From: Clostridia bacterium
GTDB taxonomy: Bacteria; Bacillota; Clostridia; Christensenellales; UMGS416
Length of the DNA stretch: 64,000 nucleotides
Assembly (NCBI GenBank): GCA_016938675.1
Contig: JAFGUF010000031.1
Span: 124,001-188,000, forward strand
Direction: 5' to 3'
How positions within the stretch are numbered: the stretch's first letter is position 1; each line of letters opens with the position of its first letter. The notes under the pieces are model-generated. The model searched no databases and was not told the origin of the DNA. It saw only the letters and a program-made list of their open reading frames with translations. A program made the translations under genes and the position numbers. Of the stretch, positions 1 through 7,637 are shown in pieces.

Positions 1-4
1 ATAC

Positions 5-32
5 AAAAAAAGGCCAAATCAATTAGCCTTTT
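5..32 (-). terminator. Intrinsic terminator of the rubredoxin-like gene
   Basis: Read on the minus strand, AAAAGGC and GCCTTTT form a stem around an AT-rich loop, followed directly by a run of T. It lies about 20 bases past the stop codon of the gene at 51-386. Confidence 0.75.
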
Positions 33-50
33 ATGTATTTTATATATTTA

Positions 51-386
51 TTACCATTTTCCTTTGCCGACGTGCCCGGCAATTTCGGCCTTTGACCGCT
101 GCTTGATAACCCATGCTTCATCAACGGCATTTTTAAATAGTGCCACACATGGCGGATCAAGATTTATCTCGATGCCTTCAAGTGCGAGTTTCTGGATTTT
201 TGAAGCCAAAGCTACGATTTCCATATGTATATCATTTGTTCTGTCGGAAGCATATACTTTGTCAGAAGCTTCTTTGTCAAGCTCTGCAAATTTCTCTTTT
301 GGAGCTCCGCATTTTGGGCAGAAATCCGGTGCATCTTCGCCTTCGTGGATATATCCGCATACTGAACATTTAAATAATTTCTTCAT
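51..386 (-). CDS. Rubredoxin-like domain protein
   Basis: This small protein of 111 residues begins with a rubredoxin-type iron-binding knuckle pair: CSVCGY near residue 8 and CPKCGAP near residue 23, separated by a short acidic segment. This is the arrangement seen in rubrerythrin C-terminal domains and short rubredoxin-like proteins. The remaining ~75 residues are predicted helical and have no cysteine apart from one near residue 80; I do not recognise that part. A role in electron transfer or oxygen/peroxide handling in an anaerobe is inferred from the metal site. It has its own strong ribosome site (AAGGAG) and promoter, so it is probably a separate unit downstream of the NifX/MinD cluster. 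The iron-site call is firm; the cellular role is open. Confidence 0.8.
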   Translation of the reverse strand: MKKLFKCSVCGYIHEGEDAPDFCPKCGAPKEKFAELDKEASDKVYASDRTNDIHMEIVALASKIQKLALEGIEINLDPPCVALFKNAVDEAWVIKQRSKAEIAGHVGKGKW

Positions 387-423
387 AATTTTCTCCTTTG
401 TGTATTATTTTTATTTATTCTTA

Positions 424-452
424 ATAATACCATAGGGGAAACTTATTTACAA
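424..452 (-). promoter_or_regulatory. Sigma-A type promoter of the rubredoxin-like gene
   Basis: On the minus strand TTGTAA at 447-452 and TATTAT at 424-429 are separated by 17 bases, with an extended -10 TGG directly before TATTAT. This is close to consensus and well placed before the gene starting at 386. Confidence 0.6.
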
Positions 453-522
453 TAATGACATAGTGCTTTGCAAACGCTTTACGTGCTAATTTTAAATATT
501 TTCTTTCAATTTAAACAAAAAA

Positions 523-861
523 TTAATGATCGCAGGCGTTTTCTCCGTATATAAGCTCACCAGCGAGGTATTTTTTCACTAATTCCTCGGGCTGCATTGA
601 AGGTGCACCCGGGAAAACCTGAATACCTCTTTCCGCAAAAAGTTCCTGTGCTTTCTGCCCCATACCGCCGGTTATAATCACGTTGACATTCCTTTCGTGC
701 AGCCATCGCGGCAGCAAGCCAGGCTCGTGGGGAGGCGGGGTAACAAGCTCATGGGTGACTATTTCTTTCTGCGACTCATTGACCTCACAAATGTAGAATT
801 GCTGGCAGTGCCCAAAGTGCTGGCATAGTAAATTGTTCTGTACAGGTATTGCTATTTTCAT
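523..861 (-). CDS. NifX/NifB-type iron-molybdenum cofactor-binding family protein
   Basis: The 112-residue protein has the single-domain fold signature of the dinitrogenase iron-molybdenum cofactor biosynthesis family (NifX/NafY/ORP type): an N-terminal MKIAIPV strand, an early HFGHCQQF segment, and a central VIITGGMGQKA motif that precedes a helix. The C-terminus ends in ENACDH, a Cys-x-His pair commonly seen in copies from anaerobes. Such proteins bind metal clusters; the orange protein of Desulfovibrio, which carries a Mo-Cu cluster, belongs here. No nif structural gene is visible, so a role in nitrogen fixation is not supported. It is the last gene of the minus-strand cluster, 19 bases after the MinD-type ATPase gene, and probably works with it. 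Confidence 0.85.
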   Translation of the reverse strand: MKIAIPVQNNLLCQHFGHCQQFYICEVNESQKEIVTHELVTPPPHEPGLLPRWLHERNVNVIITGGMGQKAQELFAERGIQVFPGAPSMQPEELVKKYLAGELIYGENACDH

Positions 862-880
862 AAATTGCTCCTTAAAAGTT

Positions 881-1750
881 TTAGTTGCTTATTTCAATGA
901 AGGCCTGCCACATTTCCTTTATAGCTTTTGAAGCAGCCCCATCTGAATACTCTATTATAGTTTTTCCCTCTATCTGCGCTTGAGTTATCTCACTGCTGTA
1001 TGGTATTTGCCCGATGAGTGATACATTTCTGCTTTTGAGAATGTCAGTAATTTTTTTCGCTACCGAGAGATTAATATCGTATTTGTTTATGCAAGCGTAG
1101 GCTTTTATCTGGAAGTGCTCAGCCAAATCAAGCACTCTTTCCATATCATGCAGCCCTGACAATGTAGGTTCAGTTACTATTATTGCAGCGCTTACGCCGG
1201 TCATAGACGCGATTACAGGGCAGCCTATTCCCGGAGGGCCGTCTATTAATATAAATTCGCTTTCCTTGCTCTTGGCAATTTTTCGGGCTTCGTCCCGGAC
1301 CTTGCTGACAAGTTTGCCGGAATTCTCGGCTGCCGCCTTCAGGTTGGAATGTACGAGAGGGCCCAGCCTTGTATCTGAAATGTACCAATGGCCGCATAGA
1401 TTATCATTGAAATCAATAGCTGATGCTGGGCAGGACCATACGCATACGCCGCAGCCCTCGCAGGCAACAGCGTCAACGGAATAATTGCCGTCTCTTATTT
1501 TTATGGCATCAAACTTGCAGTTTTGCTGGCATACTCCGCAGGATAAACAGTTGGATTGGTTGATCTGCGCCAGATGGCCGGATATAAACTCGTTTTCCTC
1601 TTTTATATCAGGGTTTAGAATTAGGTGCATATCCGCTGCGTCCACGTCGCAGTCGGCCATTACTGAATTCTTTGCGATGGAGGCCAGCGCAGCAGTAATG
1701 GATGTCTTTCCCGTGCCGCCTTTGCCGCTGACTATCAGTATTTCTTTCAT
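881..1750 (-). CDS. MinD-superfamily P-loop ATPase with inserted 2[4Fe-4S] ferredoxin domain
   Basis: The 289-residue protein starts with a deviant Walker A motif (GKGGTGKTS, residues ~9-17) as in the MinD/Mrp/NifH superfamily. Between residues ~68 and 112 it carries two ferredoxin-like motifs, CLSCGVCQQNC and CEGCGVCVWSCP, which should bind two 4Fe-4S clusters. A second nucleotide-site element, IDGPPGIGCPV, follows at ~170. This architecture defines the ORP-cluster ATPases of anaerobes, which are thought to deliver or insert metal clusters; the exact substrate is unknown. The start codon overlaps the stop of the upstream paralogue by 4 bases (1747-1750), so the two ATPases are translationally coupled and may act as a heteromer. 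Confidence 0.88.
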   Translation of the reverse strand: MKEILIVSGKGGTGKTSITAALASIAKNSVMADCDVDAADMHLILNPDIKEENEFISGHLAQINQSNCLSCGVCQQNCKFDAIKIRDGNYSVDAVACEGCGVCVWSCPASAIDFNDNLCGHWYISDTRLGPLVHSNLKAAAENSGKLVSKVRDEARKIAKSKESEFILIDGPPGIGCPVIASMTGVSAAIIVTEPTLSGLHDMERVLDLAEHFQIKAYACINKYDINLSVAKKITDILKSRNVSLIGQIPYSSEITQAQIEGKTIIEYSDGAASKAIKEMWQAFIEISN

Positions 1751-2583
1751 AGGCTTTTCTCCATGATACTATCGAGTATCTTTCTGAGCTCAGGCTTTAG
1801 CTGCGGCATGGCATCCAGCAGGCTGCCGCCTTCTGAATAGGATTTTGCAACAGCAACACTTTCAGGTATTTCAAGCAGTATATCAATGTTTTCGTTTTCG
1901 CAGTATTGCTGCACATTTTTGTAGCTATCTGAAGCGCGGTTTATTATTACTCCGAATGGAATGTTTATCTCCCGAATCGCATTGATAGTAATCTTAAGGT
2001 CGTTAAGACCGAAAGGGGATGCTTCCGTCACTAGTACTATGTAATCAGCACCATTTACAGCGGTAATAACAGGGCAGGAGCTGCCGGGTGGGCAGTCGAT
2101 GATATTCAGCATATCATCTTTTTCCTTTGCCTTAACGGCACGTATAAGAGGCGGTGACATAGCCTGGCCTATGTCCAGCCTGCCCTGGAAAAATGAAATA
2201 TTGCTGGATTCAGACGATGATATTGTTCCTATAGGAGAGTTTTTCTCGCTTATTGCATTCTGCGGACAGGCAAGCATACAGCCGCCGCAGCTATGGCACA
2301 ACTCATCAAATATCAGTACTTTGTTTTTAAGCACCGATATTGCATTGAACTGGCATACTTCGCGGCATTTTCCGCAGAAATTGCATTTATCCAATGTTAC
2401 ATAGGGAATTGCGATATTAACTGTTTCCTCATTTTTATTTTTGAGGTTAAGAAATATATCGGTGTTTGGCTCCTCTACGTCGCAGTCGAGCAGATTAACC
2501 TTTTCATCAGCAGACAATGCAAGAGCGACTGAAAGAGTGGTTTTTCCTGTGCCGCCTTTGCCGGAAGCAACGGCAATAATCAT
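1747..2583 (-). CDS. MinD-superfamily P-loop ATPase with inserted 2[4Fe-4S] ferredoxin domain (paralogue)
   Basis: This 278-residue paralogue of the downstream gene has the same order: deviant Walker A GKGGTGKTT at residues ~8-16, an ATP-site aspartate in LLDCDVEEPN, two ferredoxin motifs (CNFCGKCREVC and CHSCGGCMLACP, residues ~68-107), then IDCPPGSSCPV near 163. The two copies are clearly diverged, which suggests distinct roles rather than a recent duplication. It follows the first NifX-like gene by about 40 bases. Family knowledge supports an ATP-driven iron-sulfur or metallocluster handling role; the client protein cannot be read from the sequence, but the two adjacent NifX-type proteins are the obvious candidates. 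Confidence 0.88.
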   Translation of the reverse strand: MIIAVASGKGGTGKTTLSVALALSADEKVNLLDCDVEEPNTDIFLNLKNKNEETVNIAIPYVTLDKCNFCGKCREVCQFNAISVLKNKVLIFDELCHSCGGCMLACPQNAISEKNSPIGTISSSESSNISFFQGRLDIGQAMSPPLIRAVKAKEKDDMLNIIDCPPGSSCPVITAVNGADYIVLVTEASPFGLNDLKITINAIREINIPFGVIINRASDSYKNVQQYCENENIDILLEIPESVAVAKSYSEGGSLLDAMPQLKPELRKILDSIMEKSL

Positions 2584-2625
2584 CTGGCTACCTCCTTATG
2601 TATTATGTAAAATAAAGCTTTCAAT

Positions 2626-2988
2626 TTATACCCAATGGCTCTCCTGATTAGCGTCTTTCATCTCTTCAAGGCTGCCGTTATTGTACGCTTCAATGTTTTC
2701 CTTTGCGCTGCCGTCTATACCTAAGTATATCCTTACACCGGCCTCTGTTAGAACGCGGTATGCCTTCGGTCCGCAGTTAAGCGTAATCAAAATATCGCCG
2801 CCTGCCTGTACGGCAGTCTGGGCAGACTGTATGCCCGCGCCCTGAGCGGAGTCCATATTTTGAGTATTTTCAACTAGCTCATATTTGAATGTGAAAGCAT
2901 CTGCTATTATAAAACTTTGCGCCCTACCGAAGGATTTGCTTATATCGCTTTCCAGCGAGTCTCCGTTGGTTGGAATAACTATCTTCAT
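2626..2988 (-). CDS. NifX/NifB-type iron-molybdenum cofactor-binding family protein
   Basis: The 120-residue protein begins MKIVIPTNGDSLESDISKSFG, the standard opening of the dinitrogenase iron-molybdenum cofactor family, and contains the GGDILITLNCGPKAYRVL core that corresponds to the V-x-x-x-x-x-G-P-x-A segment. Unlike the copy at 523-861 it has no C-terminal Cys-x-His. It is preceded by a good ribosome site (AGGAGAATAA) and lies upstream of the two MinD-type ATPases in the same direction. It could be a cluster-binding carrier or the regulator-like partner of the other NifX copy. Family assignment is secure; cofactor and role are inferred only. Confidence 0.85.
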   Translation of the reverse strand: MKIVIPTNGDSLESDISKSFGRAQSFIIADAFTFKYELVENTQNMDSAQGAGIQSAQTAVQAGGDILITLNCGPKAYRVLTEAGVRIYLGIDGSAKENIEAYNNGSLEEMKDANQESHWV

Positions 2989-3018
2989 TTTTATTCTCCT
3001 GAGTTGTTATTATTTATG

Positions 3019-3051
3019 CAGATAAGCAACTTAAATAAAGCTGCTTATCTG
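3019..3051 (-). other. Stem-loop between the small Gly/Met-rich gene and the NifX gene
   Basis: CAGATAAGCA at 3019-3028 pairs perfectly with TGCTTATCTG at 3042-3051 (10-bp stem, 13-base loop). There is no T run after it on the minus strand, so it is more likely a partial terminator or an mRNA processing/stability element that separates expression of the first gene from the rest of the cluster. Confidence 0.5.
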
Positions 3052-3062
3052 TAAAAGTCTTT

Positions 3063-3323
3063 TTAGAGTTTTTCTATCTGGTCGTTAATGCCTGCTAATT
3101 CTTTTTCTAAAAAAGATTTTCGCTCTGCAAGCATTTCCTTGTGCTGCTCGGGAGTAAGCTCCTGAAAATCATTAAATCTTCTGTAGCCCATTCCTCTGCC
3201 ATGGCCTCTGCCCATGCCGTATCCGTAGTGTGGAGCGACACCTGCTGCAGATGCACATTTGCCCATTCTGCGTCCTGTCATTGGTCCTGACCCTTGTGGT
3301 CCTGTTCCGTTCATTCCTGGCAT
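3063..3323 (-). CDS. Small Gly/Met/Arg-rich DUF5320-type protein
   Basis: The start is taken at the ATG ending at 3323, because CAAGGAGGT lies 7 bases upstream and the protein then opens with MPGMNGTGPQGSGPMTGRR, the typical opening of the DUF5320 family. The upstream in-frame ATG at 3389 would fall in the promoter. The 86-residue product is rich in glycine, methionine and arginine in its first half (GYGMGRGHGRGMGYRR) and ends in a predicted coiled coil (LTPEQHKEMLAERKSFLEKEL). Proteins of this type occur next to NifX-like and Mrp genes in anaerobes. Their function is unknown; a metal-related or scaffolding role is a guess from context. Confidence 0.75.
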   Translation of the reverse strand: MPGMNGTGPQGSGPMTGRRMGKCASAAGVAPHYGYGMGRGHGRGMGYRRFNDFQELTPEQHKEMLAERKSFLEKELAGINDQIEKL

Positions 3324-3346
3324 AATTTTCACCTCCTTGTGGTTTA

Positions 3347-3396
3347 TTGACATATGCCCTTTATGTTTATTATACATATTAATTGACATATGTCAA
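3347..3396 (-). promoter_or_regulatory. Minus-strand promoter with overlapping dyad operator
   Basis: A near-perfect sigma-A promoter reads on the minus strand: TTGACA (3391-3396), 16 bases, TATAAT (3369-3374). The -35 element is embedded in the perfect palindrome TTGACATATGTCAA (3383-3396). A second half-conserved copy, TTGACATATGCCC, lies at 3347-3359 just past the likely transcription start. Operator placement over -35 and +1 suggests repression of the NifX/MinD cluster. Confidence 0.7.
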
Positions 3397-3462
3397 CAAT
3401 AAATTTGAAAATATAGTAGATTGAGATATTGATTTAGCAGTGTTATTATAAACGTCGAAAAT

Positions 3463-3520
3463 GGCATATGCCCGAAAAGATGCTTTATTATGTTGACATG
3501 AAGGTGATTTACCCTATAAT
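3463..3520 (+). promoter_or_regulatory. Plus-strand promoter with upstream CATATG palindrome
   Basis: TTGACA (3493-3498), 16 bases, TATAAT (3515-3520) gives a consensus promoter for the DUF134 and Mrp genes. About 20 bases upstream lies GGCATATGCC (3463-3472), a palindrome with the same CATATG core as the sites over the divergent promoter, so one regulator could serve both directions. Confidence 0.7.
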
Positions 3521-3597
3521 AAGTATATAGATTATTTGGGGATTCGTAATTAACAGACGGCAGGATTGCCTTTTGTGAACCTGTAAAGGAGGACAAA

Positions 3598-3972
3598 ATG
3601 CCAAGACCAACAAAATGGCGCAAAGTATGCTATATGCCTAGCAATACTCTGTATGGGCCCATGGACAGAAATACAGATGCGGGTATAATTACAATGACGG
3701 TAGACGAATATGAGACTATTCGCCTTATAGATATGGAAAACCTGACTCAGGAGGAGTGCGCGGACGCGATGAACGTAGCCCGCACTACAGTGCAGAGGAT
3801 ATATACAAGCGCGAGAGAAAAGCTGGCTAAGTTTCTGGTGAATGGAAACAGGCTGAAAATAGAAGGCGGCGAGTATAAGCTTTGCACCGATGCTGAGAGA
3901 ATGAATGGATGCGGGCAATGCCGCAGAGGAAGGCGCGGTCAGGGGAATATGGGCCAGGCAATCAATAAATAA
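3598..3972 (+). CDS. DUF134 (UPF0251) family HTH DNA-binding protein
   Basis: The 124-residue protein opens [14 protein letters not shown] and carries [19 protein letters not shown], the hallmark of the DUF134/UPF0251 family. Residues ~50-85 ([20 protein letters not shown]) form a helix-turn-helix resembling sigma-70 region 4. The C-terminal tail [13 protein letters not shown] has a Cys pair and is basic. It is preceded by AAAGGAGG. It is transcribed divergently from the NifX/MinD cluster and just ahead of an Mrp ATPase; CATATG-centred palindromes lie between the two promoters. I infer it to be the regulator of this cluster; members of the family are annotated as predicted DNA-binding proteins but few have been studied. 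Confidence 0.85.
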   Translation: MPRPTKWRKVCYMPSNTLYGPMDRNTDAGIITMTVDEYETIRLIDMENLTQEECADAMNVARTTVQRIYTSAREKLAKFLVNGNRLKIEGGEYKLCTDAERMNGCGQCRRGRRGQGNMGQAINK

Positions 3973-3996
3973 TAACAATTGACATAGGAGAAAAAA

Positions 3997-4824
3997 ATGA
4001 GCGACACATGCAACAACGACTGCAGCAGCTGCGGCGAATCCTGTACAGACAGGAAAGAGCAGCAAAATGACTTTTCAGCGAAACTGAATGAATCATCAAA
4101 AGTAAAAAAAGTATACGGCATAATAAGCGGAAAAGGCGGAGTGGGCAAATCACTGGTTACAGCGATGCTGGCAGCCGGAATTAATAAAAAAGGGTTTAGC
4201 ACCGCGGTGCTGGACGCGGATATAACAGGCCCATCTATACCAAAACTTTTTGGAATAACAGAACCAGCCATGCAGAACGATAAAGGGCTGCTGCCGGCTA
4301 TATCAGAAGACGGAGTAAAATTAATGTCCGTTAATCTGCTTCTTCCTAATAACACTGACCCTGTTGTATGGAGAGGCCCGATTATAGCGAATGTGGTAAA
4401 GCAATTCTGGACGGACGTAGTGTGGGGCGATATTGACTATATGTTTATAGATATGCCTCCGGGAACAGGCGATGTTCCGCTGACCATTTTTCAGTCGCTT
4501 CCGGTGGACGGATTGATAGTTGTTACATCTCCGCAGGATTTGGTATCAATGATAGCACGTAAGGCCGTTAGGATGGCTGAAATGATGAATGTGCCTATTG
4601 TTGCGATGGTTGAGAATATGTCATACTTCAAGTGCCCGGACTGCGGAAGCAATCATAATATTTTTGGGGAGAGTAAGGTGGATGCGGTTGCGAAGGAGCA
4701 TTCCATTGAGCTTATTGCAAAGCTGCCCATTGACCCTGAATTTGCGAAGCTATCAGATGAGGGTAAGATAGAGAATTATAATAGCGATGAGCTGAATAAG
4801 ATAATTGATTTTTTAGGGAAGTAA
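3997..4824 (+). CDS. Mrp/NBP35 (ApbC) family iron-sulfur cluster carrier ATPase
   Basis: The 275-residue protein has an N-terminal cysteine cluster (CNNDCSSCGESC, residues ~5-16), a deviant Walker A GKGGVGKS near 46-53, the family motif DADITGPSIPKLFG, IDMPPGTGDVPLT, and the C-terminal CPDC pair in MSYFKCPDCG that bridges a 4Fe-4S cluster between subunits. These features define the Mrp/NBP35 carrier proteins that transfer 4Fe-4S clusters to apo-proteins. Codons and ribosome site (AGGAGAAAAAA) are normal. It follows the DUF134 gene by 24 bases. In the orange-protein operons of Desulfovibrio an Mrp-type protein also accompanies the ferredoxin-ATPases, so it is probably a functional member of the cluster. 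Confidence 0.92.
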   Translation: MSDTCNNDCSSCGESCTDRKEQQNDFSAKLNESSKVKKVYGIISGKGGVGKSLVTAMLAAGINKKGFSTAVLDADITGPSIPKLFGITEPAMQNDKGLLPAISEDGVKLMSVNLLLPNNTDPVVWRGPIIANVVKQFWTDVVWGDIDYMFIDMPPGTGDVPLTIFQSLPVDGLIVVTSPQDLVSMIARKAVRMAEMMNVPIVAMVENMSYFKCPDCGSNHNIFGESKVDAVAKEHSIELIAKLPIDPEFAKLSDEGKIENYNSDELNKIIDFLGK

Positions 4825-4842
4825 ATTTGCGATTTGATTTAT

Positions 4843-4874
4843 AAAGCGCCTGCACGTGTTGTGGGCGTTTTTTG
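4843..4874 (+). terminator. Intrinsic terminator after the Mrp gene
   Basis: AAAGCGCC pairs with GGCGTTTT (one G-T pair) around a short loop and is followed by TTTT, about 20 bases past the Mrp stop codon. Confidence 0.65.
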
Positions 4875-4991
4875 GTTTATCTAACATTTGTCATGAGGTG
4901 GGGATCAGTGCCATCTAATATGCTGATTTTTAGGAGAGTTCAGCAAATAGTGAGAGCATGGACATTTTGAGAAATTTGATGACCATTAGTA

Positions 4992-5942
4992 TTAAACAAA
5001 GAACTCACTTGAGTTTAAATGGGTAAACACATTCTCGAAAAATTGACTGCTTTTTATTTTGCTTATATCATCTTTAATATAATTGAATATTTTTTTACAA
5101 TAAATAAATCCTTCATCATAATACATATTAATTGTTTGTTCCTTATAAGAACTAGAATATTCACTAAGTGCAATGGTTACTGCTCTTATTAAGTTTTCCT
5201 CAAATACTCTTATCCAAGATTCTGCACCTTTGTTCCATGCATATTGATAGCTAAACATATCAGAGTAAACAGGCTCTAATAAATGTATGTTAATTGAGAT
5301 TAACTGCTTATTTGCATTTAATCTCTCTTTAAAAAAATGGTGTAAGCATTCATGAATAATGTCCGTTTCTACTATCCTACTAGATATAATGAATGTTCTA
5401 TCGTCAATTGACACGTAATCAGTTAATTGGCACGCTTGCAATTCATTTATAACAAAAATGATATTATTTTCTGAAATAAGTTCCAGTACAAAGGGATTTT
5501 TTATTTTCATAGAATCTCTAGTTCCATTTGAAAATGATAAGTAATCATTCCAAATATTTTCGAACTGTTCATTATTATAGATTCTATGAACTATTGACTC
5601 AATATTAGCGCACCATTTGCAAACATTCTTGCTAAAGAGAGAGCTGTCTACATTTTCTAATTTGTATACTAATTCTGCAACTAATTTATAAGTTAAGTGT
5701 ATTTGTGTGTTTTCATTATATAGTGCTAAATATGTGATAATAAATCCAAAAGGCCAAAATGGGTTAACTTTACATGAGTCACTTTTTGCAGACTTGAAGT
5801 AATTGATAATATCATCATCGATTTGCAGAGATTTAATTTTTCTAATAAATTCGGCTGATATCTCATCAGATAAATTATAGCCTGAGTGTATCAGGCCAAT
5901 ATATACAGCGAAGACTGATTTGCTATTTATTATCTTAATCAT
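4992..5942 (-). CDS. Unknown protein with HExxH metalloprotease-like motif
   Basis: I do not recognise the family. The product is about 316 residues if started at the internal ATG ending at 5942 (weak GAAGATAGAAG upstream); an in-frame ATG at 5990 would add 16 residues and has no better ribosome site. Near residue 197 it has IIHECLHHFF, an HExxH motif followed by another His, as in zinc-dependent peptidases, and downstream GAESWIRVFEENLIRA offers glutamates that could be a third ligand. There is no signal peptide or membrane segment, so it should be cytoplasmic. The gene is markedly AT-rich and uses A/T-ending codons far more than its neighbours, and sits alone between two operons, which suggests recent acquisition. 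Confidence 0.65.
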   Translation of the reverse strand: MIKIINSKSVFAVYIGLIHSGYNLSDEISAEFIRKIKSLQIDDDIINYFKSAKSDSCKVNPFWPFGFIITYLALYNENTQIHLTYKLVAELVYKLENVDSSLFSKNVCKWCANIESIVHRIYNNEQFENIWNDYLSFSNGTRDSMKIKNPFVLELISENNIIFVINELQACQLTDYVSIDDRTFIISSRIVETDIIHECLHHFFKERLNANKQLISINIHLLEPVYSDMFSYQYAWNKGAESWIRVFEENLIRAVTIALSEYSSSYKEQTINMYYDEGFIYCKKIFNYIKDDISKIKSSQFFENVFTHLNSSEFFV

Positions 5943-6332
5943 ACTTCTATCTTCTTTTCTAATCTTTACTAACTGTTTCCCATATATCATTATTTTTTTG
6001 CCACAAATGTATACTAATGATTATAACATAAGTTAAAATGATAAACGTACTTTTCCGTGAGTTATGATTGTTAAGTGATTAATTTAAGCAGCATTTAGTA
6101 AATCCTGTGATATAGATAAGAAAATAGGGCATATTAATGAAAACAAAATAAACCTCACATATAAAACATCAAGAATTTACCACTAAATAAACATACCAAC
6201 GAATGTTCAATAGGAATGCATTTCTTTATACCTCCAAATGTCATAAAATCAAAGATTTTAGACCTATATCATCATATTAATAACCCCTCAAAAAGTATAT
6301 CATTAACTTACAAACCTAAAGGAGATAAGGAA
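5943..6332. other. Intergenic region without a recognisable gene
   Basis: About 390 AT-rich bases separate the divergent metalloprotease-like and ccdA genes. I see no open frame of convincing length, no RNA motif that I know and no clear stem-loop. It presumably contains both promoters, but I could not pick a strong -35/-10 pair. Confidence 0.4.
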
Positions 6333-7001
6333 ATGACCACAGATATTTTTGTACTTGGAGTATTTATAGGAGGAATATTATCGTTCTTCTCCCCGTGCAT
6401 CGTGCCGGTGCTTCCAGTGTACGTTTCTATATTAACAGGCGACGAAACAAAGGAAAGAGCAAGGCTTAGAGCCGTTGTAAGGACTTTGCTTTTCGTGCTC
6501 GGCTTATCTGTCAGCTTCGTGCTGATGGGATTCGGCGCAGGGGCACTCGGCAATGTACTATACAGCAAAACGTTTTTAATTGTTATGGGCGCCATAGTTA
6601 TTTTACTGGGATTGTACCAGATGGGTCTATTCAAGCTGAAGTTTCTAAACAGGCAGCGCACCATAAACGTAAAAGCAACAAAGACTACAGGGTTTTTCAG
6701 CGTATTTCTGCTGGGCTTGGTTTTCAGCTTCGGCTGGACACCCTGCGTAGGACCGATACTGGCAGCGGTGCTATCTTTGACAGCTAGCTCAGGCAGTGCA
6801 TGGTACGCCGGGCTTATGATGCTGGTGTATTCGCTGGGGCTTGCTATACCGTTTGTAGCGATATCGCTCTTTTCAGCGACAATACTTACAAAGGTAAAAG
6901 CTATAAACAAACACCTTGATAAGATTAAATTTATCGGCGGAATAATAATAGTAATTATGGGTATTCTGCTGATGACTGGCAACTTAAACATACTACTGTG
7001 A
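6333..7001 (+). CDS. ccdA: CcdA/DsbD-type thiol-disulfide transporter
   Basis: The start is placed at ATG 6333, preceded by AAAGGAG at a good distance; the open frame extends upstream but its first 39 residues do not look like CcdA. The 222-residue protein has six predicted membrane helices and the two conserved cysteines of the family in FFSPCIVPVLP (C22) and GWTPCVGP (C138). CcdA carries electrons from cytoplasmic thioredoxin across the membrane. It is followed by a thioredoxin-like lipoprotein (25 bases) and an MsrAB lipoprotein, so here it most likely feeds reducing power to extracytoplasmic methionine-sulfoxide repair rather than cytochrome c maturation, for which no other gene is present. 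Confidence 0.93.
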   Translation: MTTDIFVLGVFIGGILSFFSPCIVPVLPVYVSILTGDETKERARLRAVVRTLLFVLGLSVSFVLMGFGAGALGNVLYSKTFLIVMGAIVILLGLYQMGLFKLKFLNRQRTINVKATKTTGFFSVFLLGLVFSFGWTPCVGPILAAVLSLTASSGSAWYAGLMMLVYSLGLAIPFVAISLFSATILTKVKAINKHLDKIKFIGGIIIVIMGILLMTGNLNILL

Positions 7002-7026
7002 CTTTAGGCAGTAAAGGAGATATAAG

Positions 7027-7626
7027 ATGAAAAAGCTAATGATACTGGCTGTGGCTGCGGCGTTGGTGCTGACAGGCTGCACAGCCGTTAAAACAGATGA
7101 TAATATAATGGACAAGGCATCGGTTGAGGAGCAGAGCATGGAAGATACCACATCTGCCGCAGCTGATACAGAGCAAATGGACAAGAGCATGGAATCGGAA
7201 GAGATGGCAGACAACCTGCTGGATCAAGTGCTATATGACATTGACGGAAACGTGTGGAACCTGGCAAAGCTTAATCAGAAAGCAGTGGTGAAGCTATGGG
7301 CTTCATGGTGCCCCATATGCCTGTCTGGAATGGAAGAATACAATGCTTTCACAGGGGAGTATAAGGACGCACAGGTGCTTACGGTAGTATCGCCGGGATT
7401 ATTAGGCGAAAAGAACAAAGAGGATTTTCTAAAGTGGTATAAATCACTGGAAGACTATGACGACATCATTGTAATACTGGATGAGGAAGGGATTTTGGTT
7501 AATGGCCTGGGTGTACGCGGATTCCCTACATACGTTTATATCGATTCATCAGGATATGTGGAGAGCACAGCTATCGGCCATCAGCAAACCGACGTGGTAA
7601 TAGATCATCTTAACTCAATGGAATAA
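7027..7626 (+). CDS. Thioredoxin-like (TlpA/ResA type) lipoprotein
   Basis: The 199-residue product has a lipoprotein signal peptide with lipobox LTGC (C18), an acidic, low-complexity linker to about residue 60, then a thioredoxin fold. The redox site is WASWCPIC (C95 and C98), and the cis-proline region is [12 protein letters not shown]. Lipid anchoring places it on the outer face of the membrane. It lies between ccdA and the MsrAB gene with an 11-base gap to the latter, so it is the natural relay that takes electrons from CcdA and reduces MsrAB. Comparable CcdA-thioredoxin-MsrAB sets are known from pneumococcus and Fusobacterium. Specificity is inferred from context. Confidence 0.9.
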   Translation: MKKLMILAVAAALVLTGCTAVKTDDNIMDKASVEEQSMEDTTSAAADTEQMDKSMESEEMADNLLDQVLYDIDGNVWNLAKLNQKAVVKLWASWCPICLSGMEEYNAFTGEYKDAQVLTVVSPGLLGEKNKEDFLKWYKSLEDYDDIIVILDEEGILVNGLGVRGFPTYVYIDSSGYVESTAIGHQQTDVVIDHLNSME

Positions 7627-7637
7627 GGAGAGCAAAA

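Noticed and set aside
523-2988. Nitrogen-fixation cluster
   Set aside because: The NifX-like proteins are short single-domain forms, and no nifHDK, nifE/N or nifB radical-SAM gene is present.
6308-6991. Minus-strand frame of 227 residues opposite ccdA
   Set aside because: No ribosome site or motif; its residue content mirrors the membrane helices of CcdA.
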